This document shows positions 1 to 5,657 of a DNA stretch of 10,022 nucleotides, piece by piece; within the stretch, counting starts at the first letter, position 1, and each line of letters starts with the position of its first letter. The notes under the pieces were generated by a model. That model was not told the origin of the DNA. It did not search any database and saw only the letters and a list, made by a program, of their open reading frames with translations. A program made the translations under genes and the position numbers. This DNA is from Muribaculaceae bacterium. Its GTDB lineage: Bacteria; Bacteroidota; Bacteroidia; Bacteroidales; Muribaculaceae. The DNA lies in NCBI GenBank assembly GCA_029057255.1, contig JAICZO010000108.1:1-10022 (forward strand). Reading direction: 5' to 3'.

Positions 1-40
1 TGAATTTTTAACACTTTTTTCTTGCGCAGGTCCTAGATTT

Positions 41-75
41 CCCCGGCCACCGTAGCGGAGCGAAGGTGTCCGGGG
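41..75. repeat. Hairpin module H1 (inverted orientation)
   Basis: The arms CCCCGG (41-46) and CCGGGG (70-75) pair. After one mismatch, CACC (48-51) pairs with GGTG (65-68), leaving a 13-nt loop at 52-64. On the minus strand the loop reads TTCGCTCCGCTAC, one base different from the loop of module H2 at 347-359, so this is the same element in opposite orientation. No T-run follows on either strand, so it does not look like a simple intrinsic terminator. Confidence 0.7.
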
Positions 76-177
76 TTACGTGTTGCCCATAGGCGAGGCG
101 TCCGAAGGCCGCCGATTATTCGCCGACGTTCTCCATGTGGGTTGTATCGCCTCGGATGTGGACGCCTCTGTTCCGCT

Positions 178-263
178 GCTACTAATAATCGTCGTCCTGC
201 GGACGACCGCTGCCCCAAGGGGCATCAACGAGATGTTCTGTGAGCGCCTTTATGCGGGGTAAT
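178..263 (+). repeat. Direct repeat copy A
   Basis: This copy starts GCTACTAATAATC and contains a perfect hairpin GTCGTCC-TGC-GGACGAC (191-207) and a second perfect one, GCCCC-AA-GGGGC (212-223). It then has the shared CATCAACG.GATGTTCTG segment and a GCCTTTATG tail ending GGGTAAT. It aligns to copy B over its whole length with about ten differences, one of them a 1-bp indel. Confidence 0.8.
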
Positions 264-335
264 TGCTCCGCTTCGGTGTACCCGGCTACTAATAGTCGGC
301 GGCCTTCGGACGCCTTTTCCGAGAGGGCACTTTAA

Positions 336-370
336 CCGGGCACACCTTCGCTCCGCTTCGGTGTACCCGG
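336..370. repeat. Hairpin module H2
   Basis: CCGGG (336-340) pairs with CCCGG (366-370). After one mismatch, ACACC (342-346) pairs with GGTGT (360-364), enclosing a 13-nt loop, TTCGCTCCGCTTC (347-359). The architecture and loop match module H1 although the outer stem bases differ. A half copy lacking this 5' arm lies at 265-289. Confidence 0.7.
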
Positions 371-454
371 CTACGAATAATCGTCGTCCTCCGGACGACC
401 GCAGCCCCAAGGGACATCAACGTGATGTTCTGCGGACGCCTTTATGTGGGTAAT
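370..454 (+). repeat. Direct repeat copy B
   Basis: This second copy of the 85-86 bp unit begins inside the 3' end of hairpin H2. It holds the hairpin GTCGTCC-TCC-GGACGAC (383-399). A second stem-loop pairs 412-419 with 423-430 around an ACG loop (core CATCA/TGATG). CCGCAG (399-404) could alternatively pair with CTGCGG (430-435) to close a larger arm. Copy A keeps the first hairpin perfectly but only part of the second. Confidence 0.8.
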
Positions 455-538
455 CGTCAGTTATATAGGATGATATATTGATGCGGGGGCGTCCGGGGTT
501 GCCGCCGATTATTCGCCGACGACAGCCACGGCCGAGGC

Positions 539-1573
539 TCAGAAGATGTCGAGGCCTTCGGGAGCCTCGTTGCGCAGGCGGTATGAGTTGCGGATGGTCT
601 CGAAGTCGGCCGGCGACGCTTTGAGAGCGTCGCTCTCGGGCATGGGGTCGTAGCTGTCGAGGATGCCCTGTTTGCTGACTGCCTTGGCGGGAGCCGGGGG
701 CAGGGGAGCGTCGACGGTCACGCGCGGCATCATGAAGAATGTTGTCAGGGCGTCGAGGGCTATCTGCGAGGCGCGTATCTTGCCTTCGCGCGAGTATCCG
801 GCGATGTGTGGTGAGGCGATCGATGTGAGTGCGAGCAGCTCTGTGTTGATGGCGGGCTCTCCTTCCCAGCAGTCTATGACGAGCGGTCCGGTCTTGCCGG
901 CGCGCTTGGCCTCGATCAGTGCGGGAGTGTCGATTATTGCACCGCGGGCGCTGTTGATGATGACGGGCATGCGGCGCAGCTTGTCGAAGAATGCCGCGTC
1001 GGCCATGTGGTATGTGGCGTCGTCGCCGTCGTGTGTCAGAGGCACGTGGAAGGTTATGATGTCGGCGCGGCGCGCTATGGTGTCGATGTCGCACCATATG
1101 TCGCCGCCTTCGGCGCGCTGTCGGGGCGGGTCGCAGCGGAGCACTTTCATGTCGAAGGCCTCGGCCCATCGTGCCACAATCTCGCCTACATGTCCGACGC
1201 CTACGATGCCTATCGTATAGTCCTGCATGGGGCGGTTGATGACGTTGAGTATGGTGGCGAACACATACTGGGCTACGGCGGGGGCGTTGCAGCCGGGGGC
1301 GTTGGCCACGGTTATGGAGTTCCGGCGGCAGTAGTCGGTGTCGATATGGTCGGTGCCTATTGTCGCCGTGGCTATCATCTTGACGTCGGAGCGTCGGAGC
1401 AGCTCTTCGGTGCACTCTGTGCGGGTGCGTATCATCAGTCCGTCGGCGTCGCGCACGGCTTTGGCGTCGATGTCGCCGGGAGCCATATACCGGATGGTGG
1501 CGTAGTCGTCGAGGAGACCCTTGACGAAGGGTATGTTTTCCTCGATTATGAGTCTTATATTGTTGTTTGGCAT
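539..1573 (-). CDS. pdxB: Erythronate-4-phosphate dehydrogenase
   Basis: This is an NAD-dependent 2-hydroxyacid dehydrogenase that oxidises 4-phospho-D-erythronate to 2-oxo-3-hydroxy-4-phosphobutanoate, the second step of the DXP-dependent pyridoxal phosphate pathway, in the cytoplasm. The 344-residue product has the Rossmann motif GVGHVG at 125-130 and the catalytic set Arg210 (NSARG), Glu239 (WEGEP) and His256 (SPHIAGYS). The HIAGYS form and the spacing fit PdxB better than SerA or LdhA. The C-terminal part, from about residue 285, corresponds to the PdxB dimerisation region; the protein is somewhat shorter than the roughly 380-residue enterobacterial enzyme. The ATG start lies 19 bp inside the end of the upstream membrane protein gene, so the two are probably translationally coupled. 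It is the last gene of the operon, and no clear terminator is seen before the repeat block. Confidence 0.93.
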   Translation of the reverse strand: MPNNNIRLIIEENIPFVKGLLDDYATIRYMAPGDIDAKAVRDADGLMIRTRTECTEELLRRSDVKMIATATIGTDHIDTDYCRRNSITVANAPGCNAPAVAQYVFATILNVINRPMQDYTIGIVGVGHVGEIVARWAEAFDMKVLRCDPPRQRAEGGDIWCDIDTIARRADIITFHVPLTHDGDDATYHMADAAFFDKLRRMPVIINSARGAIIDTPALIEAKRAGKTGPLVIDCWEGEPAINTELLALTSIASPHIAGYSREGKIRASQIALDALTTFFMMPRVTVDAPLPPAPAKAVSKQGILDSYDPMPESDALKASPADFETIRNSYRLRNEAPEGLDIF

Positions 1574-2535
1574 ACGAAAATCGCTGTATATACCGCCAGT
1601 ATGACGAAGATTGCTATGAATGATTTCTCGGCGCGGTGTGTCGAGAAGAAGTGCGACACTTCAAGGGCGGCGCAGAAGTTGAGCATCGGCACGTAGGAGA
1701 CGATGTTGCGGTAGTCGATGCACATGAGCGCCACTGTCATGAGCGCGAGCACGAGGAAGCTGCCGTTGACGGCACGCGCGCGTGCGTTATATGCTATGGT
1801 GCGCAGCACGTTGAGCACATAGCAGAGCAACATCAGGAAGGCCGTCACGCCGATGGAGACAAGGAGCATGAAGGTGTCTTCGTAGTCGATGACCGAGAAG
1901 ATGCTCGTGAAGTATGGCGCGCGGATGTCGGAGGGGGTGATTATGCCGAAGCCCAGCATTATCCACCACGGCGTGAGCAGCCCCAACAGGGCGGCCACAA
2001 TCGAGCGGGCGTTGAAGATGCGCATCTGCCCGAGCCCGACCAGGAACACGGGCACGAAGCCTGCATAGCAGTACTGCGTGGCGGTGAAGAACGACAGCAG
2101 CAGGAAGATGATGAAGATGTGGCGTGTAGATTCGGGCGAGCGGTAGCAGCTCAGCAGGAAGAACATGCACAGGGGCACGACGACGGCCACGGCGGTGCCG
2201 GTGTAGAACTGCGTCAGCAGGTCGGGCGTGGCCAGCTGCATGACGGAGAAGAGGGCTATGAAGAGCGATGTCATCGTGCGCAGCACGTTGTACACCTTGT
2301 TGAGCAGCAGCATAATGACCAGTGTGGCTATGCTGCCGCAGATGCCTGCCGCGAAGTCGGCCGCCGGCGCCGGTATCCACTCGTTGGCCGAGGGTAGGGC
2401 GAGGCCTTTGTCGCCGGTGAGGCTCACGGAGTGGCCGCCGGAGAAGTACAGGACCGCGGCAAGCAGCACGAGTGCGGCCACACCTATGCCAAAGGCACGG
2501 GTGTGGACTGCGCGGGTCAGCAGTGATGCTGTCAT
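1555..2535 (-). CDS. Polytopic inner-membrane protein of unknown function
   Basis: This 326-residue protein is almost entirely hydrophobic. I see likely membrane segments near residues 14-31, 60-78, 87-103, 112-130, 138-152, 155-168, 178-198, 221-245, 258-273 and 304-322. Short basic connectors such as NVLRT and YNARARAVNG probably face the cytoplasm. I see no catalytic or transport motif. The stretch around 172-198 (RIFNARSIVAALLGLLTPWW) recalls the Bacteroidetes DUF6427-type membrane proteins, but this is from memory and tentative. It lies 39 bp after purD and overlaps pdxB by 19 bp, so it is clearly co-transcribed with both, although no functional link to purine or PLP synthesis is visible. 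The ATG at 2535 is the only sensible start before the first membrane segment. Confidence 0.8.
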   Translation of the reverse strand: MTASLLTRAVHTRAFGIGVAALVLLAAVLYFSGGHSVSLTGDKGLALPSANEWIPAPAADFAAGICGSIATLVIMLLLNKVYNVLRTMTSLFIALFSVMQLATPDLLTQFYTGTAVAVVVPLCMFFLLSCYRSPESTRHIFIIFLLLSFFTATQYCYAGFVPVFLVGLGQMRIFNARSIVAALLGLLTPWWIMLGFGIITPSDIRAPYFTSIFSVIDYEDTFMLLVSIGVTAFLMLLCYVLNVLRTIAYNARARAVNGSFLVLALMTVALMCIDYRNIVSYVPMLNFCAALEVSHFFSTHRAEKSFIAIFVILAVYTAIFVCQTTI

Positions 2536-2574
2536 GGTCTCGTTACTGTCGTTGTGAAAGAGAGGCGTCGGGCC

Positions 2575-3876
2575 TTAGAACTTGAGCAGGTCCTGACCGA
2601 TGTCGCGGCGGAAGTACATGCCGTCGAAGTTTATGCCGGCCAGGGCGCGGTATGATTTCTCGGCTGCGTCGGAGATGCTGTCGCCGTAGGATACGGCAGC
2701 GAGCACGCGGCCGCCGTCGGTGAGGATGCGGCCTTCGGCGTCGAGGCGTGTGCCGGCGTGGAAGACGAGCGACTCGGCGGGCGCGAGCTCGCCGGTGATT
2801 TCAAGCCCCTTGCGGTATGCCTCGGGGTATCCGCCCGATACTGCCATGACGGCTACTGCGGTGCGGGGGTCGGTCTCGAGGCTGTCGTGACGCAGCTCGC
2901 CCTCGGCGGCTTCGACGAGCACGGGGAGCAGGTCGCTGACGATGCGGGGCATGACGGACTCTGTCTCGGGGTCGCCCATGCGGACGTTGTACTCGATGAC
3001 GTATGGCTCGTCGCCGCAGCGGATGAGGCCCAGGAAGATGAAGCCGCGGTAGTCGATGTTCTCGCTGATGAGGCCGTCGAGTGTGCGGCGGATGACGCGC
3101 TCGTCGACTTTGCGCATGAACTCGTCATCGGCGATGGGCGGGGGGCATACCGAGCCCATGCCGCCGGTGTTGAGGCCGGTGTCGCCTTCGCCTACGCGCT
3201 TGTAGTCTTTGGCGGGAGGGAGCACGACGTAGCGGCCTTTGCCGTCGGTGAGGACGAAGACCGAGCACTCGATGCCTGTGAGGAACTCCTCGATGACGAC
3301 CTTGGCCGATGCGGCGCCGAACTGTCCGGCGAGCATCTCGCGGAGCGATGCCTTGGCTTCGTCGAGGTTGTCGATGATGAGCACGCCCTTGCCTGCGGCG
3401 AGGCCGTCGGCCTTGAGCACGTAGGGAGCCTTGAGGCTCTCGAGGAATGCGTCACCCTCGGCTACAGTGCCGGCGGTGACTGTGAGGTGCCGTGCCGTGG
3501 GGATGTCGTAGCGTCCCATGAACTGCTTGGCGAAGTCTTTGGAGCCTTCGAGGGCGGCGCCGGCGGCACCGGGGCCTACGATGAGCAGACGGCGGTTTTC
3601 GGCGGCAGCCTTTGCCTCGAGCTGCTCGCGCAGACCCTTGACGAGCGGGTCTTCGTTGCCGGCCACGACAAGGTCGATGCCATGCTCGGCCACGGCGGCG
3701 TAGACGGCGTCGAAGTCGGTGGGGCGGATGTCGAGATTAGTGCCGTAAGCGCTTGTGCCGGCGTTGCCGGGCGCTATGAAAAATTTGCCCATCAGGGGGC
3801 TCTGGCTCAGTTTCCAGGCTATTGCCGCTTCGCGGCCACCGCTGCCGAGGAGCAGCACATTAAGACGGTCGTTCAT
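2575..3876 (-). CDS. purD: Phosphoribosylamine--glycine ligase (GAR synthetase)
   Basis: This enzyme catalyses the ATP-dependent joining of glycine to 5-phosphoribosylamine, the second step of de novo purine synthesis. Its 433 residues match the usual length of about 430. Visible landmarks are the N-terminal LLGSGGREAAIAWKL (9-23), GAALEGSKDFAKQFM (106-120), and the ATP-grasp segment YVLKADGLAAGKGVLI (152-167). Further on come VIEEFLTGIECSVF (194-207), DTGLNTGGMGSVCPPP (232-247) and the metal-binding region YNVRMGDPETESVMPR (296-311). The start codon overlaps the stop of the upstream methyltransferase gene as ATGA, which points to translational coupling. One oddity is that the usual GPE.PL motif reads GNEDPL at 73-78. 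Confidence 0.97.
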   Translation of the reverse strand: MNDRLNVLLLGSGGREAAIAWKLSQSPLMGKFFIAPGNAGTSAYGTNLDIRPTDFDAVYAAVAEHGIDLVVAGNEDPLVKGLREQLEAKAAAENRRLLIVGPGAAGAALEGSKDFAKQFMGRYDIPTARHLTVTAGTVAEGDAFLESLKAPYVLKADGLAAGKGVLIIDNLDEAKASLREMLAGQFGAASAKVVIEEFLTGIECSVFVLTDGKGRYVVLPPAKDYKRVGEGDTGLNTGGMGSVCPPPIADDEFMRKVDERVIRRTLDGLISENIDYRGFIFLGLIRCGDEPYVIEYNVRMGDPETESVMPRIVSDLLPVLVEAAEGELRHDSLETDPRTAVAVMAVSGGYPEAYRKGLEITGELAPAESLVFHAGTRLDAEGRILTDGGRVLAAVSYGDSISDAAEKSYRALAGINFDGMYFRRDIGQDLLKF

Positions 3877-5402
3877 TGTTTGTTGTCGTTATTCTCGGGG
3901 TTTTCGTTATTGCCTTGGTTCTTTTTGCGGACGCGCCATACGGGGCGGTTTACGACAATTGTCTTCTCCGCGGGTATCGAGGGCTGGCGGCCGAGTCGGT
4001 CGAGGCGCAGGGGGCGGCGTCCTTCCTTGGCGGGAGCCTCGTCGCGGGCGGGGCGTTCGCGACGGTCACGGTCGTCAGTGCGACGGTCGTCATGCCTGCG
4101 GCTGTCGGGGCGGCGGCGTTCGCGGTCGTCGTTCTTGCGTCGGTCGTCGGGACGACGGTCGTCGCGGCGGGTGCGTTTTTTGTCGTCGCGGGCGGGTTTG
4201 CGGCCTTCGTTCTCGGGCTTGCGTTCTTTGATTTCGCCTCCTCGAGCGCGGAAGTCGGCTTTCTTGCCTTCGAAGATTACGTATTCGCGCAGCTCGCAGT
4301 CGAGGCCGCCGTTGTTGACGGCTATCTTCTGCGACGGTGCCAGTCCGATTTCATGGAAGTATACGTCTTCGTAGCCGATAATCCAGCAGTGGTATCCGTT
4401 GAAGACGTGCTTGAGAATCTTGCCGATGTTGCCGTAGAGGGCGTTCATGTCGTCGGAGCCTATGCGGCGGCCGTAGGGCGGGTTGGTGACGAGCACGCCT
4501 GCCGGCGAGGGAGCGGCTGTCCACTCTTCGACGGGCTTGACGTCGAGGGTGAGATAGCGCTCGACGCCTGCGCTGCGGGCGTTGCGGCGTGTGACGGCGA
4601 TTGCGCCCTGGAGCATGTCGGCGCCTACGATGGGCACTGTCACTTCGCGCTCGGCGCTGTCGTCGTTATATATCTCCTCGAGTAGCGAGGCGTCGAAGTC
4701 GGGCCAGTTCTCGAAGGCGAAATGCTTGCGGTATACGCCGGGCCATATGCCTGCGGCTATCATGGCGGCTTCAATCAGGAATGTGCCCGAGCCGCACATG
4801 GGGTCGACGAAGGGTGTCTCGCCGCGCCATCCTGTCATGAGGATGATGCCTGCCGCGAGGACTTCGTTGATGGGTGCGTCGGTCTGCGCCACGCGCCATC
4901 CGCGCTTGTGGAGCGACTCGCCCGAGGAGTCGAGCGACAGTGTCACCTTGCGTCCCGAGATGTGCACGTTGAGCATGATGTCGGCGCCGTCGAGGCGTAC
5001 TTTGGGTCGGCGGTCGTCGCCGTAGGTGTCGCGGAACCAGTCGACGATGGCGTCCTTAACCCTGTATGTCACGAACTGTGAATGGCGGAACTCATCGCTG
5101 TAGGCCACCGTGTCGATGGCGAAAGTCTTGCCGTCGGAGAGCAGGGTGCTCCAGTCGTATTCCTTGACCTTCGCGTAGAGTGTGTCGGGGTCGGAGGCCT
5201 CGAAGGTGTAGAACGGTTTGAGGATGCGCAGGGCTGTGCGGCAGCAGAAATTGGCCTTGTAGAGCATGGCAAGGTCGCCGGTGAAGGATACCATGCGGTT
5301 GCCCGGCTCGACGTCGGACGCTCCAAGGCTGCGGAGTTCTTCGGCCAGGACACCTTCCAGACCACGGAATGTCTTGGCCACCATTTCAAAGTTGGTGTTC
5401 AT
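3873..5402 (-). CDS. RlmL-like THUMP-domain rRNA (guanine-N2) methyltransferase with an Arg/Asp-rich tail
   Basis: This is a class I SAM-dependent RNA methyltransferase of the YcbY/RlmL N-terminal type. The E. coli relative modifies G2445 of 23S rRNA; the same target here is inference. The 509-residue product has an N-terminal ferredoxin-like and THUMP region (about 1-165), the SAM motif VDPMCGSGTFLIEAA (199-213) and the catalytic motif VTNPPYGRR (305-313). From about residue 381 a hydrophilic tail of nearly 130 residues begins, packed with Arg, Asp and Lys (DDRRPDDRRKNDDRERRRPD). It looks disordered and suited to RNA or ribosome contact. The fused second methyltransferase domain of E. coli RlmL is absent. 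I chose the ATG at 5402; an upstream in-frame TTG at 5426 falls inside the promoter -7 element. It is the first gene of the operon and overlaps purD by 4 bp. Confidence 0.9.
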   Translation of the reverse strand: MNTNFEMVAKTFRGLEGVLAEELRSLGASDVEPGNRMVSFTGDLAMLYKANFCCRTALRILKPFYTFEASDPDTLYAKVKEYDWSTLLSDGKTFAIDTVAYSDEFRHSQFVTYRVKDAIVDWFRDTYGDDRRPKVRLDGADIMLNVHISGRKVTLSLDSSGESLHKRGWRVAQTDAPINEVLAAGIILMTGWRGETPFVDPMCGSGTFLIEAAMIAAGIWPGVYRKHFAFENWPDFDASLLEEIYNDDSAEREVTVPIVGADMLQGAIAVTRRNARSAGVERYLTLDVKPVEEWTAAPSPAGVLVTNPPYGRRIGSDDMNALYGNIGKILKHVFNGYHCWIIGYEDVYFHEIGLAPSQKIAVNNGGLDCELREYVIFEGKKADFRARGGEIKERKPENEGRKPARDDKKRTRRDDRRPDDRRKNDDRERRRPDSRRHDDRRTDDRDRRERPARDEAPAKEGRRPLRLDRLGRQPSIPAEKTIVVNRPVWRVRKKNQGNNENPENNDNKQ

Positions 5403-5423
5403 ATCTGTCAATGTTTTCTGCTG

Positions 5424-5431
5424 CAAAGTTA
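5424..5431 (-). promoter_or_regulatory. Bacteroidetes-type -7 element for the methyltransferase-purD-pdxB operon
   Basis: On the minus strand this reads TAACTTTG, matching the TAnnTTTG consensus of Bacteroidetes housekeeping promoters. It sits 21 bp before the chosen ATG at 5402, leaving a short leader. A clear -33 TTTG is not seen at the usual spacing, so the assignment rests on the -7 match and position. Confidence 0.55.
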
Positions 5432-5470
5432 CGCAATTTTTTACGAACTAAGCTGCTCGGGCGCGGTTTA

Positions 5471-5478
5471 TATCTTTA
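5471..5478 (+). promoter_or_regulatory. Possible -7 element for the small plus-strand ORF
   Basis: TATCTTTA differs at one position from TAnnTTTG and lies 25 bp before the ATG at 5504. No good -33 element is seen. It would be divergent from the methyltransferase promoter about 45 bp away. Confidence 0.35.
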
Positions 5479-5503
5479 CTAACCCGCCTTTAAAACGATT
5501 ATT

Positions 5504-5614
5504 ATGACTGACCGACTGTCGTATGAGGAGAAAAAGGAGCTGCCTGGCAGTGTGTTCGGCCTTCCCGGGCGCCGCGAGTACCCTATGCCCGTAAATGACA
5601 CATCCTCCGGCTGA
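5504..5614 (+). CDS. 36-codon ORF, probable truncated remnant of a small-protein family
   Basis: This open frame encodes 36 residues beginning MTDRLSYEEKKELPGSVFG and continuing LPGRREYPMPVNDTSSG. The pattern LP.S.FGLP..R.YPMP.. resembles the front part of small (about 60-70 residue) proteins of bacteria and phages that read LPDSAFALPGRR.YPI.D..HARNAL. That resemblance is from memory. Here the frame ends just where the conserved HA.NAL-type region should start, and its last codons form the 5' arm of a stem-loop, with the TGA in the loop. It has an AT-rich leader typical of Bacteroidetes and a weak promoter, so it may still be expressed. It is the only plus-strand gene I can support, convergent with the GNAT-like gene. 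A decayed pseudogene is equally possible. Confidence 0.5.
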   Translation: MTDRLSYEEKKELPGSVFGLPGRREYPMPVNDTSSG

Positions 5615-5636
5615 CGGTGTCGGCCGGAGGATGTGT
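5598..5636. terminator. Perfect 14-bp stem-loop between convergent genes
   Basis: ACACATCCTCCGGC (5598-5611) pairs perfectly with GCCGGAGGATGTGT (5623-5636) around an 11-nt loop. It lies 21 bp past the stop of the GNAT-like gene on the minus strand and contains the stop codon of the small plus-strand ORF. It is therefore well placed to end transcription from both directions. Neither side has a long T-run (TTGTGTGG on plus, CATTTACGG on minus), so the mechanism is inferred from stem strength and position. Confidence 0.7.
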
Positions 5637-5657
5637 TGTGTGGTGTCGCGCGGGAGC

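Larger units (their letters stand above)
41..521. repeat. Mosaic of palindromic interspersed repeat modules (intergenic)
   Basis: The roughly 540 bp left of pdxB contain no convincing gene but are built from repeated modules. One 85-86 bp unit occurs twice in direct orientation (178-263 and 370-454, about 88% identical by eye). A 25-bp stretch at 265-289 is repeated exactly at 350-374. A 17-bp hairpin core at 298-314 recurs as an exact inverted copy at 97-113. A 21-bp stretch at 108-128 recurs exactly at 501-521. Most modules are themselves palindromic. Short frames of about 60 codons in this block simply follow the repeats and are not believable proteins. The layout resembles REP/BIME-like intergenic elements; the family identity is unknown to me. 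Positions 1-40 are an AT-rich stretch in which I see nothing. Confidence 0.85.

Noticed and set aside
41..75. Possible tRNA or small structured RNA gene
   Set aside because: The hairpin is strong but there is no cloverleaf, T-arm consensus or promoter; it is better explained as a repeat module.
33..410. Two 61-codon minus-strand frames sharing a GxRSSxGRRLxVA pattern
   Set aside because: The similarity follows directly from the DNA repeat units, which are palindromic and appear in both orientations; they have the look of spurious translations of repeats.
465..483. AT-rich quasi-palindrome (ATATA...TATAT) as an operator or promoter
   Set aside because: It is short and imperfect, with no gene positioned to use it; it may just be sequence between repeat modules.
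50..525. CRISPR array
   Set aside because: The repeat units differ in length, orientation and spacing, are internally palindromic and imperfect, and have no uniform unique spacers.
4069..4163. Relationship between CGGTCGTC repeats in the methyltransferase tail and the GGACGACCG arms of the intergenic hairpins
   Set aside because: They share only an 8-mer that encodes Asp-Asp-Arg in a GC-rich genome, with no longer match, so chance is the simpler explanation.
2758..4374. Long plus-strand open frame (over 500 codons) opposite purD and the methyltransferase
   Set aside because: Its composition (runs of Glu/Asp/Val, then Arg/Ser) is the antisense reflection of GC-rich codons on the minus strand, and it crosses two well-recognised genes.
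5403..5426. Upstream TTG start for the methyltransferase
   Set aside because: The TTG is part of the TAACTTTG promoter element, and the ATG at 5402 gives the normal family N-terminus.
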